From the NCBI GenBank assembly GCA_910578065.1, contig CAJTPB010000009.1, positions 1-64,000 on the forward strand: a stretch of DNA of 64,000 bases, given 5' to 3'. Under the pieces are notes generated by a model. That model did no database searches and was not told where the DNA came from. It saw only the letters and a program-made list of their open reading frames with translations. Position numbers and translations under genes: made by a program. The DNA is from an uncultured Christensenella sp. GTDB taxonomy: Bacteria > Bacillota > Clostridia > Christensenellales > Borkfalkiaceae. Shown in pieces: positions 8,540 through 16,829 of the stretch (positions within the stretch are counted from its first letter, which is position 1; each line of letters opens with the position of its first letter).

Positions 8540-8575
8540 TTGCAAACTGCGTAAAAATATGCTACAATAGGCGCA
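8540..8575 (+). promoter_or_regulatory. ispE promoter, near-leaderless
   Basis: TTGCAA (8540-8545), 17-bp spacer, TACAAT (8563-8568), then only seven bases to the ATG. There is no ribosome-binding site, so transcription probably starts at or one base before the start codon. Confidence 0.7.
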
Positions 8576-9487
8576 ATGAATACCGTTCGGCTGAATGCGT
8601 ACGCAAAACTCAATCTTACCTTAGACGTTACGGGGAAAGAGGGGGAATATCACACCCTCGATTCGCTTGTGTGTTCTATAAACCTGTTCGACCGCATTGT
8701 GGTGAAAAAGCGGAAAGACGCGCTTGTAAACGTGACCATGCGCGGCATGGGAAGCGAGGAGATCCCGCCCGAAAAAAACAACGCCGTTAAGGCGGCGGAA
8801 GCGTTCGTTTCCCGCTTTCGCACGCAGGGCGCGGATATCACCGTGTATAAAAATATCCCGATCGGCGCGGGGCTGGGCGGCTCTTCGGCAGACGCTGCGG
8901 GCGCGCTTTTGGGGCTTTCGAAACTTTACAAAACGGAAGATTTTTCCGCGCTGAAAGAGATCGCCGACCGAATCGGAAGCGACGCGGGCTATATGTTAAC
9001 GGGCGGGCTTGCCCGCCTTACGGGGCGGGGCACGCAAGCGGAATTTTTGGGCGCGTTCCCCCGCTTGCATTTTTTGCTGCTCTGCCCCAAAGAGGGGGTT
9101 TCCGCAGGGCGGTGTTACGGCGCGTACGATAAAGCGGCACAAACGAATGCGCCGTGCACGCAGGCGGCGGTTGCGGCGTTAAAGCAAAACGACTTGCATG
9201 CGTTCGGCGGCTTGCTGAAAAACGATTTGTACGGGGCGGCGGCTTCGCTGTGCGAAGGGGTAAAAAGGGCGCTCGAAGAGGCGAAAAGTTTTTCTCCCCT
9301 GGGCGCGGCGATGACGGGTTCGGGAAGCGCGGTGTTCGCGCTGTTCGAAACGGAAGAACTTTGCGCTTGGGCAAAGAGCAGGTATCGCGGCAAATTCCGC
9401 GCGTACGTGGTAAAAACGGTAACGAATAAAAAGAAGGGCGCGCGCAGTCCGTTTGCGTTAAGCGAAGAAGAGCGCGAATTCAATTAA
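8576..9487 (+). CDS. ispE: 4-diphosphocytidyl-2-C-methyl-D-erythritol kinase
   Basis: 303 residues. This GHMP kinase of the non-mevalonate isoprenoid pathway phosphorylates the 2-OH of CDP-methylerythritol. The GHMP glycine-rich ATP motif is clear (PIGAGLGGSSADAAG), with the N-terminal NAYAKLNLTLDV and a C-terminal TGSGSAVFALF signature. The last about 20 residues (KKKGARSPFALSEEEREFN) are a charged tail beyond the usual end. The gene is followed 15 bases later by a membrane protein gene with GGGAG before it, so the two are probably co-transcribed. Codon use and GC change sharply here relative to the first 8.4 kb. Confidence 0.95.
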   Translation: MNTVRLNAYAKLNLTLDVTGKEGEYHTLDSLVCSINLFDRIVVKKRKDALVNVTMRGMGSEEIPPEKNNAVKAAEAFVSRFRTQGADITVYKNIPIGAGLGGSSADAAGALLGLSKLYKTEDFSALKEIADRIGSDAGYMLTGGLARLTGRGTQAEFLGAFPRLHFLLLCPKEGVSAGRCYGAYDKAAQTNAPCTQAAVAALKQNDLHAFGGLLKNDLYGAAASLCEGVKRALEEAKSFSPLGAAMTGSGSAVFALFETEELCAWAKSRYRGKFRAYVVKTVTNKKKGARSPFALSEEEREFN

Positions 9488-9502
9488 GAAAGGGAGATCA
9501 AA

Positions 9503-10411
9503 ATGGAACGCAGAGTTTTGGAAGACGACGAACTTCGCACAATTAAGATAAAGCGGAATGCGGAAGGCGGCGTGGAAGACGTGATCGATCCGCTAGCCGA
9601 AAACGTGGAAGAGGAAGATGAATTGATCATCGAAATTCCAGAAACGGACGAATACGACGAAGATCTGGTAGGGCTTACTCCCCAACAGTTAAAGGCGGAA
9701 CTTATCCGCCGCGAGCAGGCGGAACGCGAAGCGGCGCAAAAGCGGGACGAGCTGATCGCCGAAGGGCGTGCGCGCATGGAGGAATCCGATTACGATGGGG
9801 CGGAGCCATTTTTCGCGCAGGCGCTTTTATACGACGGCGAAAGCGAAGAAGCGTCGCGCGGACTTTGGGCGGCGCGCACCCGCAACTTTACCGACGACGC
9901 GCCCTTTTACGACGAAGATACGGCGCTCGAAGCGGCGCAGTCGAACGAAAAGACGAAAGCGTTTTTGCGCGAACGGGCGGGCGAGCGGCTCAGCGCCGAA
10001 CGCGAACGGCTACAAGCGGAAGCCGCGCCCTTGCGCGAGCGCGTATCGGCGGGGCAGAACGAACGCAGGGGCGCGTTCGAAGCGAACAGATCGTACTATT
10101 TTATGCGCTTTTCCGTGTTTGCGGCATCGGCGCTGCTGCTGTTGATCGGCGGCGCAATCAGCGCTTCTTTCCTTGTAAAAACGACGGGCTCTCTTCCGCT
10201 TATCTGCATGATCGCTTGCTTTTCGCTTGCGGCGCTGTTCCTGTTGGGAACGTTGGTCTTTTTGCGCAGATTGGTGGTGGCGAGCAGGCTGTGCAGCGCG
10301 AACGAAACGCTTTCTTCCACGCAGGAAGGGGAAGCGTTGGAAGAGTTGGAACAAAAGATCGATTGTTTGAATCTGATTTTAAACGACGATAACTTTTCGG
10401 AAGAAGAATAA
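9503..10411 (+). CDS. Acidic membrane protein with coiled coil, unknown function
   Basis: 302 residues. Residues 1-65 are very acidic and probably disordered. Residues 65-190 are Glu/Arg-rich helices with a TPR-like stretch (EGRARMEESDYDGAEPFFAQALLYDGESEEA). Two hydrophobic segments follow at about 203-226 and 232-255, then a short helical tail. Both ends are probably cytoplasmic. It follows ispE by 15 bases with its own GGGAG. No family recognised. The helical repeat suggests a binding role at the membrane. Confidence 0.7.
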   Translation: MERRVLEDDELRTIKIKRNAEGGVEDVIDPLAENVEEEDELIIEIPETDEYDEDLVGLTPQQLKAELIRREQAEREAAQKRDELIAEGRARMEESDYDGAEPFFAQALLYDGESEEASRGLWAARTRNFTDDAPFYDEDTALEAAQSNEKTKAFLRERAGERLSAERERLQAEAAPLRERVSAGQNERRGAFEANRSYYFMRFSVFAASALLLLIGGAISASFLVKTTGSLPLICMIACFSLAALFLLGTLVFLRRLVVASRLCSANETLSSTQEGEALEELEQKIDCLNLILNDDNFSEEE

Positions 10412-10417
10412 ACGACT

Positions 10418-10447
10418 GCGCGGGAATTGCTTCCCGCGCGTTTTTTT
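10418..10447 (+). terminator. Intrinsic terminator after the ispE operon
   Basis: GCGCGGGAA, loop TTGC-type, TTCCCGCGCG and seven T. Confidence 0.9.
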
Positions 10448-10491
10448 ATGGAAAAATTCGGAAAAACGCAAAAGAATTTTAAAAAAGGGTA

Positions 10492-10520
10492 TTTACATTC
10501 GGGCAAAAGCGTTGTATAAT
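10492..10520 (+). promoter_or_regulatory. Sigma-A promoter of the kinase gene
   Basis: TTTACA, 17-bp spacer, TATAAT. The gene starts 57 bases downstream with AAGGAGGA before the ATG, so this transcript has a normal leader. Confidence 0.8.
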
Positions 10521-10576
10521 ACGGGTGGAAAAAGATTGCGGGATAACTCCCCGCGGATAAGGAGGATTTTTTTATT

Positions 10577-11317
10577 ATGGAACTCATTTACCAAGGCGTA
10601 GGCAAAAAGGTGTACCGCGACGGCGCAAAGCTCGTAAAGCTGTTCGACGAAACGTACTCTAAGGCAAACGTTTTAAACGAAGCGCTGAATCAGGCGCGCG
10701 TGGAAGAAACTTCCCTTAACATTCCCAAAATTTTGGGCGTTACCGTAATCGAGGGCAAGTGGTCGATCGAGTGGGAGTACGTCGAAGGGGAAACCCTCGA
10801 ATCGCTGATGCAAAAACACCCCGAAAAGACGGAAGAATACATGAATTTCTTCGTCGATTTGCAAATTCAAATGAGCAAAGAAAAAGTGCCCCTTTTAGGG
10901 CATTTGCGCGATAAAATGCACGCCAAAATTTCGGCAAGCGCATTTCCCGCTTCGGTGCGGTACGATCTGCACATGCGGTTAGACGGGCTTCCCCGCCACA
11001 ACAAACTGTGCCACGGCGATTTTCAGCCCAGCAACATCATCGTAAAAAAAGACGGCACGCCGTATATTATCGACTGGTCGCACGCAACGCAGGGCAACGG
11101 CTCGGCAGACGCGGCGCGCACCTACCTGCTGTTTAAATTGCACGGGCAGGACGAACTTGCGGAAAAATATCTTCGCCTGTTCTGCACCAAAACGGACACG
11201 GCGATCCAATACGTGCAAAAAATTCTGCCCATCGTCGCGGCTTCGCAATCGGTAAAGCACAAGCCCGAAGAAGCGGAATTCCTCGCAAAGTGGGTAAACG
11301 TTTGCGATTGGCAATAA
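10577..11317 (+). CDS. Aminoglycoside-phosphotransferase-fold kinase
   Basis: 246 residues of the APH/choline-kinase fold. The catalytic loop HGDFQPSNI and the metal-binding IIDW are both present near residues 147-170, and the nucleotide-lobe strands (KKVYRDGAKLVKLF, SIEWEYVEGETL) are in order. Proteins of this size and divergence usually phosphorylate small molecules (sugars, amino alcohols, sometimes antibiotics). Substrate unknown. Single-gene unit between its own promoter and a strong terminator. Confidence 0.8.
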   Translation: MELIYQGVGKKVYRDGAKLVKLFDETYSKANVLNEALNQARVEETSLNIPKILGVTVIEGKWSIEWEYVEGETLESLMQKHPEKTEEYMNFFVDLQIQMSKEKVPLLGHLRDKMHAKISASAFPASVRYDLHMRLDGLPRHNKLCHGDFQPSNIIVKKDGTPYIIDWSHATQGNGSADAARTYLLFKLHGQDELAEKYLRLFCTKTDTAIQYVQKILPIVAASQSVKHKPEEAEFLAKWVNVCDWQ

Positions 11318-11335
11318 GGAATGATTATAAAAATC

Positions 11336-11361
11336 AAGCGCGCCCTGTTTGGGGCGCGCTT
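11336..11361 (+). terminator. Intrinsic terminator after the kinase
   Basis: AAGCGCGCCC/GGGCGCGCTT stem with a six-base TGTTTG loop; T-rich sequence follows. Confidence 0.8.
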
Positions 11362-11367
11362 GTCTGT

Positions 11368-11396
11368 TTGACAAACCGCGGCGGTGCGGCTATAAT
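11368..11396 (+). promoter_or_regulatory. Sigma-A promoter of the membrane protein gene
   Basis: TTGACA, 17-bp spacer, TATAAT; AGAGG precedes the ATG at 11444. Confidence 0.8.
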
Positions 11397-11443
11397 GTGG
11401 GTAATATCGCAGGCGGCGCGTATTTATATAAAAGAGGTATCGT

Positions 11444-12349
11444 ATGACGCAGGTAAACGAACAGCAAAAACTCGAATGGGTGGAACTCGAACTCCGCTTG
11501 ATGAAGCGGGAAAAGAAGACGGACAGGGCGCTTTGGTGGGTGCTTGTGGTAATGACGGGGCTGGTGTTCCTTTCGGGCATAGCTTCTGCGATCATGTTCT
11601 TTTTGGCCGATTCGGCAAAGTCGCTCGAAACGACGATCAACCAGCTTTTAATGTCCGTTTTGGCGCTGCTTTGCTTTTTGATTCCCGTGTTTTTCAAACG
11701 CAAGCTGAAAATTCACGTGCCCTCTTTTTTGCTCATCGTGATTTATCTTTTTATCTACGCGCACTTTATCCTCGGCGAAATTTACAGGATATACGATAAG
11801 AGCATGATATTCGATAAAGTTTTGCATACTACAAGCGGAGTCGTCATCGCGTGCATCGGCATTTCCGTGGTGTTCGCGCTCGCCAACATGAAAAACGAAC
11901 GCGTAAAACTTTCTCCCTTTTTCGTGGTGCTGTTTTCCTTTTGCTTCGCGCTCGCCATCGAATATGTTTGGGAGCTGTTCGAATACGCGGTAGACCGCAT
12001 TGCGGGCGCAAACATGCAGCGTTGGCAGGATTCCATTATCGGCTACGACGAAGCGGGCAACGCGATCCATTCCCTTCCTTGGGGAAACGGCATTGCAGAC
12101 AGCATGGGAGATATGGCGGTGAACGTATTGGGCGCGCTCGTCGTGTGCGTGATTACCTATGTGATCCTCGTAAAAAAACCGGGATGGATGACGGGCGTTT
12201 TGATCGTATCGGAAAAGAAACTGCGGCTTGCCGCACAAGCGCGGGTGGAAGAGGCGATCGCGCAGGATACGCCCGTACCCGATTTTAAAGGCATGATGGA
12301 AGCGGAACTGCAAAAGCGCAAACGGCGTAAACGCGAAAAAGAAAATTGA
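11444..12349 (+). CDS. DUF2238 (YjdF-like) integral membrane protein
   Basis: 301 residues with about six membrane segments, from about residue 30 to 245. The conserved family core is visible: FDKVLHTTSGVV, then AIEYVWELFEYAVDR, then NMQRWQDSI and ADSMGDMAVNVLGA. The acidic and His residues lie inside or next to membrane helices, which suggests a metal-dependent or transport role, but the family has no settled function. The last about 60 residues are a highly charged cytoplasmic tail (QKRKRRKREKEN). Single-gene unit. Confidence 0.8.
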   Translation: MTQVNEQQKLEWVELELRLMKREKKTDRALWWVLVVMTGLVFLSGIASAIMFFLADSAKSLETTINQLLMSVLALLCFLIPVFFKRKLKIHVPSFLLIVIYLFIYAHFILGEIYRIYDKSMIFDKVLHTTSGVVIACIGISVVFALANMKNERVKLSPFFVVLFSFCFALAIEYVWELFEYAVDRIAGANMQRWQDSIIGYDEAGNAIHSLPWGNGIADSMGDMAVNVLGALVVCVITYVILVKKPGWMTGVLIVSEKKLRLAAQARVEEAIAQDTPVPDFKGMMEAELQKRKRRKREKEN

Positions 12350-12367
12350 GCGGGCGCAAAAAATCGT

Positions 12368-12396
12368 TTGACAAACGGAAAAATATTTTTTATAAT
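12368..12396 (+). promoter_or_regulatory. Promoter of the pheST T-box transcript
   Basis: TTGACA, 17-bp spacer, TATAAT, at the head of the leader. Confidence 0.85.
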
Positions 12397-12402
12397 GCTT
12401 TT

Positions 12403-12660
12403 AACAAAGGCGCAAACAGCGGAACAGACGCGTTGAAAAACGGAAGGAAAAGAGAAAAGGTTCGCAGGCTGAAAGACCTTATACCTCCGTCGGCGCGGTA
12501 TTCCCCCGCAAGCCGCTTTGCCGAACAGAACTTTAAGCAAAGCCGTTCCCCGCGTTAAGGGCAGGAATAAGGCGTACCCTCGTCGGGGTGCGCGAACATA
12601 GGTGGTACCGCGATCGTTTCGCCCTATGCGCAGCTGCGCACGGGGCGTTTATTTTTTTAA
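12403..12660 (+). promoter_or_regulatory. T-box riboswitch controlling pheST
   Basis: The T-box core AGGTGGTACCGCG lies at 12600-12612. It is followed by a terminator/antiterminator region: stem with arms CGCCC (12620 on) and GGGCG (to 12647), then a T-run. A Phe codon TTC at 12461-12463 sits in the expected specifier area of stem I, matching the downstream gene. Uncharged tRNA-Phe should stabilise the antiterminator and allow readthrough. The T-box is certain; the exact specifier position is inference. Confidence 0.9.
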
Positions 12661-12669
12661 GGAGAGGTT

Positions 12670-13692
12670 ATGCAACAGGATTTAGAGCAAATGCAAAAAG
12701 AGGCGGAAGAAGCGGCGTTAAGCGCGGCGGACAGCCGCTCGCTGTACGAGGCGAAAACAAAGTTTTTGGGGCGCACGGGGCTGGTTACGGCGCTGTTAAA
12801 GGGCATGAAGGATCTGGCGGCGGAAGCGCGCCCCGCCTTCGGAAAAAAGGTGAACGAACTGCGCGAAAAGCTGGAAGCGAAATTTGCCGCCTGCGAATCG
12901 GCGTTAAAGGCGAAAGAGCTGCGGCAAAAACTCGCGGAAGAACGGGTAGACGTCACTATGCCGGGGCGCAAGGGAAAAAAGGGAACGCTTCATCCCGTAA
13001 CGCGGATCAAAAACCAACTGGTCGATATCTTCGCGGGCATGGGGTTCGAAATTTACGAGGGTCCGGAAATCGAAAGCGATTATTATAACTTTACCGCCCT
13101 CAACACGCCTGCCGATCATCCCGCGCGCGACATGCAAGATACCTTTTATCTTTCGGAAGAATTTTTGCTGCGCACGCAGACGAGCGCGGGGCAGATCCGG
13201 TATATGGAAAAGAAAAAGCCGCCCTTTAAAATGCTTTCTCCCGGCAAGGTGTTCCGTTCGGACGAAGACGCAACGCACTCGCCCATGTTCCACCAAATGG
13301 AAGGGCTGGTCGTGGATAAAGGGATCACCCTTTGCGATCTGCAAGGCATGCTAAACGAATTCGCGCGCACCATGTTTTCGGAAACGAGCAAAACGCGGCT
13401 TCGCCCTTCGTACTTCCCGTTTACCGAACCTTCCGTCGAAGTAGACGTTTCGTGCGCTTCGTGCGGGGGAAAAGGGTGTTCGCTGTGCAAGGGCACTGGC
13501 TGGATCGAAGTGCTCGGCGCGGGCATGGTAAACCGCCGCGTGTTGGAAAACTGCGGCATCGACCCCGACGAATACACGGGCTTTGCTTTCGGCATGGGGG
13601 TGGAACGCATCGCCATGCTGAAATACGGGATCAACAACATTAAACTGATGACGGAAAACGACGTGCGTTTTTTGGAACAGTTCAAGGATTAA
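12670..13692 (+). CDS. pheS: Phenylalanyl-tRNA synthetase alpha subunit
   Basis: 340 residues, normal length. N-terminal coiled coil (1-90), then the class II catalytic core: motif 2 region FRSDEDATHSPMFHQMEG and motif 3 GFAFGMGVERIAMLKYGI. The conserved CASCGG...CSLCKGTGW insertion is present. With PheT it forms the alpha2-beta2 enzyme that charges tRNA-Phe. AAGGAGAGG precedes the ATG, directly after the T-box terminator. pheT follows after 13 bases. Confidence 0.97.
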   Translation: MQQDLEQMQKEAEEAALSAADSRSLYEAKTKFLGRTGLVTALLKGMKDLAAEARPAFGKKVNELREKLEAKFAACESALKAKELRQKLAEERVDVTMPGRKGKKGTLHPVTRIKNQLVDIFAGMGFEIYEGPEIESDYYNFTALNTPADHPARDMQDTFYLSEEFLLRTQTSAGQIRYMEKKKPPFKMLSPGKVFRSDEDATHSPMFHQMEGLVVDKGITLCDLQGMLNEFARTMFSETSKTRLRPSYFPFTEPSVEVDVSCASCGGKGCSLCKGTGWIEVLGAGMVNRRVLENCGIDPDEYTGFAFGMGVERIAMLKYGINNIKLMTENDVRFLEQFKD

Positions 13693-13705
13693 GGAGGGCG
13701 TAACC

Positions 13706-16102
13706 ATGATAGTACCTTTCAGTTGGTTGAAAGATTATGTAGACATCGATATTTCTGCCGAAGAATTGCAGGAAAAACTCTTTTCCTGCGGGTTCGAAGT
13801 GGAAGAACTTACCTATCTCGGAAAAGACGTAACGGGCGTTGCCGTGGGCGAGATCCTTTCCTGCGAAAAACACCCCGATGCGGATCGGCTTACCGTTTGC
13901 AAGGTGAATTGCGGCGCGTACGGCGAAAAGCAGATCTGCACCGCCGCGACCAACGTGTTCGTCGGCGCGAAAGTGCCCTGCGCGCTCGACGGGGCGACGG
14001 TATTGCACGAAGGGGGGGTGCAAAAAATCAAAACGGGCAAACTGCGCGGCGTTCTCTCCGATGGCATGTTCTGCTCGGGCGAGGAGCTGGGTATCAACGA
14101 CGATTATTACGAGGGCGCCGAAGTAAACGGCATTCTCATTTTAGACGCTTCCGTAACGGCGGGCGAAGATATCCGTAAAATCGTGGGCATCGACGATTAT
14201 CTGTTCGATATCGCGGTTACGGCGAACCGCCCCGACTGTCAAAGTATTTTCGGCATGGCGCGCGAAGTCGCCGCCGTTTTAAAAAAGCCGTTGCGCGCGC
14301 CCGAAACTTCGTACACCCCCGTAAATACGCAGGTAAAAATACCCGTGTCCGTGGAAGAGCTCGCGCTTTGCCCCCGCTACGTAGGGCATTACGTTGCGGA
14401 TGTTGTAATCGGCAAATCGCCGCAGTGGCTGCGCCGCCGTCTTGCGCTGTGCGGGTTGCGTTCTGTTTCCGATATCGTCGATATCACCAACTTCGTGCTG
14501 CTCGAACTGGGGCAGCCCATGCACGCGTTCGACAGAAACTTTTTGCAGGGCGGAAAGATCGTCGTTCGGCGCGCAAAGCAGGGGGAAAAGATCGTTACTT
14601 TGGACGAAAAAGAATTTACCCTTTCGCGGGAAAATCTGTTGATCTGCGACGGCGAACGGGGCGTTGCGCTTGCGGGGATCATGGGCGGGCTGAACAGCGA
14701 AATCAAAGCGGAAACGCGCGAAGTATTCTTCGAAGCGGCGAAGTTCGCGCGCGACAGCGTAAGAAAAACTTCCCGCGCATTGGGGCAGCGCAGCGACTCT
14801 TCCGCCCGTTTCGAAAAGGGGATAGACGCGTACACTTGCGCCTTCGCAATGGATCGCGCCCTGCATTTAACGCAAAAATTGGGGTGCGGAAAACCCACCT
14901 GCTACCGCGCGGATACGGCGGCGGATCCCGCGCCTAAAACCATTCGTACGTCGTTTGAAAAGATCAACGCGCTGTTGGGGATCGAGGTGCCGCAGGAAGA
15001 AGTCGTTGCGATTTTGAACAGATTGTTTTTTACGACGGCGGTAAAAGGCGGGGAGCTTACGGTTACCGTTCCTTTATGGCGGGAGGACGTAGACGGCTAT
15101 CCCGATCTTGCCGAAGAGGTGATCCGCATGTACGGGTACGAGCATATCAAACCCACTTTTTTGCAAAATGCAACGGTAACGCACGGCGGGTTGACAACGG
15201 CGCAGAAACAGGAATCGAAGTGCAAAAATATCTTAAAAGAGGAAGGGTATTTCGAAGCGTTGAACTATTCCTTCTATTCCCCCAAAGATTTCGATTTAAT
15301 GCGCCTTTCCGCAAGCGCGCCCGAACGCAAAGCGGTTAAAATTTTAAACCCCATCGGCGAAGATCTGTCCGTTATGCGCACCTTCCTCGCGCCCTCTATG
15401 CTGGGCAATATCGTGCGCAACGTGCGCCGCGGCAACGACAGCGGAAAGCTGTTCGAACTCGCCAACGTGTACCGCGCGGAAGAACTTCCGTTAAGGGAAT
15501 TGCCCGAAGAGCGCAAGCATCTTGTTTTGGGAATTTGGGGCGAAGGGGATTTCTTCGACTTGAAAGGCGCGGTAGAAGCGTTCGCGCAGGCGTTCGAATT
15601 AAAGTTGAAGTTTGCCGCGGGCGAACGCCCGTTCCTGCATCCCGGTATTACCGCGATCGTCTATGCGGGGGAAAAGGAAGCGGGGTATCTCGGCGAACTG
15701 CATCCCGAAATTGCGGAAGAACTCGCCCTCGAAAAGAAAGTTTGCCTTGCCGAACTCGACTATACTTTGTTGGAAAAGAAGTTTGCAAAAGATATCCGTT
15801 ATCACCATTTGCCTAAGTTTCCCGACGTACAGCGCGATCTCGCCGTCGTCGTAAAAGAAGAGGTTACTTGCGCGGAATTGGAAGATTGCATTTTGCGCGC
15901 GTGCAAGGCGGTAAAAAGGGCGGAACTGTTCGACGTATACCGCAGCGCGCAGGTGGGGGCGGGCAAAAAGAGCGTTGCCTTCCGCTTAACGTTCTCCCCC
16001 GAAGAAAAGGCGGAAAAACCGTTGACGCCCGAAACGACGGAAGCGTTCTTCCGCAAGATCGTAGGTAATTTGGGGCATAACCTCGGCGCGGAATTGCGGT
16101 AA
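13706..16102 (+). CDS. pheT: Phenylalanyl-tRNA synthetase beta subunit
   Basis: 798 residues, full length. Order of domains: N-terminal B1, EMAPII/OB-fold tRNA-binding domain (about 40-155), B3/B4 editing domain, B5, and a C-terminal ferredoxin-like anticodon-binding domain (about 700-798, RDLAVVV ... FSPEEKAEKPLTPETTE). Ribosome-binding site AAGGAGGG before the ATG. Second gene of the T-box operon. Confidence 0.97.
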   Translation: MIVPFSWLKDYVDIDISAEELQEKLFSCGFEVEELTYLGKDVTGVAVGEILSCEKHPDADRLTVCKVNCGAYGEKQICTAATNVFVGAKVPCALDGATVLHEGGVQKIKTGKLRGVLSDGMFCSGEELGINDDYYEGAEVNGILILDASVTAGEDIRKIVGIDDYLFDIAVTANRPDCQSIFGMAREVAAVLKKPLRAPETSYTPVNTQVKIPVSVEELALCPRYVGHYVADVVIGKSPQWLRRRLALCGLRSVSDIVDITNFVLLELGQPMHAFDRNFLQGGKIVVRRAKQGEKIVTLDEKEFTLSRENLLICDGERGVALAGIMGGLNSEIKAETREVFFEAAKFARDSVRKTSRALGQRSDSSARFEKGIDAYTCAFAMDRALHLTQKLGCGKPTCYRADTAADPAPKTIRTSFEKINALLGIEVPQEEVVAILNRLFFTTAVKGGELTVTVPLWREDVDGYPDLAEEVIRMYGYEHIKPTFLQNATVTHGGLTTAQKQESKCKNILKEEGYFEALNYSFYSPKDFDLMRLSASAPERKAVKILNPIGEDLSVMRTFLAPSMLGNIVRNVRRGNDSGKLFELANVYRAEELPLRELPEERKHLVLGIWGEGDFFDLKGAVEAFAQAFELKLKFAAGERPFLHPGITAIVYAGEKEAGYLGELHPEIAEELALEKKVCLAELDYTLLEKKFAKDIRYHHLPKFPDVQRDLAVVVKEEVTCAELEDCILRACKAVKRAELFDVYRSAQVGAGKKSVAFRLTFSPEEKAEKPLTPETTEAFFRKIVGNLGHNLGAELR

Positions 16103-16121
16103 ACGGCGAATTTAACGTATT

Positions 16122-16643
16122 ATGAAGAAAACGATGGGCGATAGGGTTACGTTGGCGGCAATCGCGAAAAAAGAAGCCCAAAAACCGTACAAAGGCAAAT
16201 CGAACGATTGCGCGCCGAATATACAGCAGATCGTCGCGCGATTTCCCAAGTGGTCTGTGGACGAGGCGAACGGGCTTTGGTGCGCGGCGTTTGTATATCA
16301 TTGCGTCGTATCGGCGGGGTTCCAAATTCCCGTTCGTCCGAAAGAATGCTCTTGTTCGCTTGCCGGATGTTCGGCTTGGGAAGAGTGGGCGCAAGCGGAT
16401 AACCGAATCGAATATCACAGCGCGAGCGACGGCTTCTTTCAGCCCGCGGCAGGCGATCTTGTTCTTTTCGACAGGGTATTTAACGGCACGGAACACGACC
16501 ATATCGGCATTGTGCTTGAAAATTACGATGATTGTATCGTTAGCGCAGAGGGAAACGTTGGAAACGTTTCTCGCATTTTAAAGCGAAAGAAAGACGGTCA
16601 TATCCGTGCGTATATCCGTATTCCAGACCGATTTTCCTATTAA
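16122..16643 (+). CDS. CHAP-type amidase/endopeptidase-like protein
   Basis: 173 residues with a CHAP/NlpC-like arrangement: catalytic Cys in GLWCAAFVYH near residue 48, a Gly/Asp block (AAGDLVLFDR), and His in EHDHIGIVLEN. CHAP domains cut peptidoglycan peptides. This one lacks a signal peptide and cell-wall-binding domain, so it is either exported by another route or acts inside (phage lysin-like or spore-related). It follows pheT by 19 bases without a clear ribosome-binding site, so expression may depend on readthrough from pheT. Confidence 0.75.
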   Translation: MKKTMGDRVTLAAIAKKEAQKPYKGKSNDCAPNIQQIVARFPKWSVDEANGLWCAAFVYHCVVSAGFQIPVRPKECSCSLAGCSAWEEWAQADNRIEYHSASDGFFQPAAGDLVLFDRVFNGTEHDHIGIVLENYDDCIVSAEGNVGNVSRILKRKKDGHIRAYIRIPDRFSY

Positions 16644-16794
16644 AACAATTTTACGTCGGCGCGGATTCGCGCCGATTTTGCGTTCGGTTAAAAATAGACG
16701 GGATCTTTCCCTTTTTCTTAACCCTTTTCCCGTATCATAAACGGCAAGAAAAGCATTAAAACGGTATAAAATAAGAATATTTTTCCGAATAGGC

Positions 16795-16829
16795 TTGCAA
16801 TTATAAAGGATACCTGTTATAATTTTTTT
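16795..16829 (+). promoter_or_regulatory. Leaderless promoter of the O-antigen ligase-like gene
   Basis: TTGCAA, 17-bp spacer, TATAAT, six bases, ATG. No ribosome-binding site is present. Confidence 0.75.

Noticed and set aside
8650..16502. Many long Arg- or Ser-rich frames opposite or alongside ispE, pheS and pheT
   Set aside because: Shadow frames produced by the codon bias of the real genes; no ribosome-binding sites and no domain signatures.
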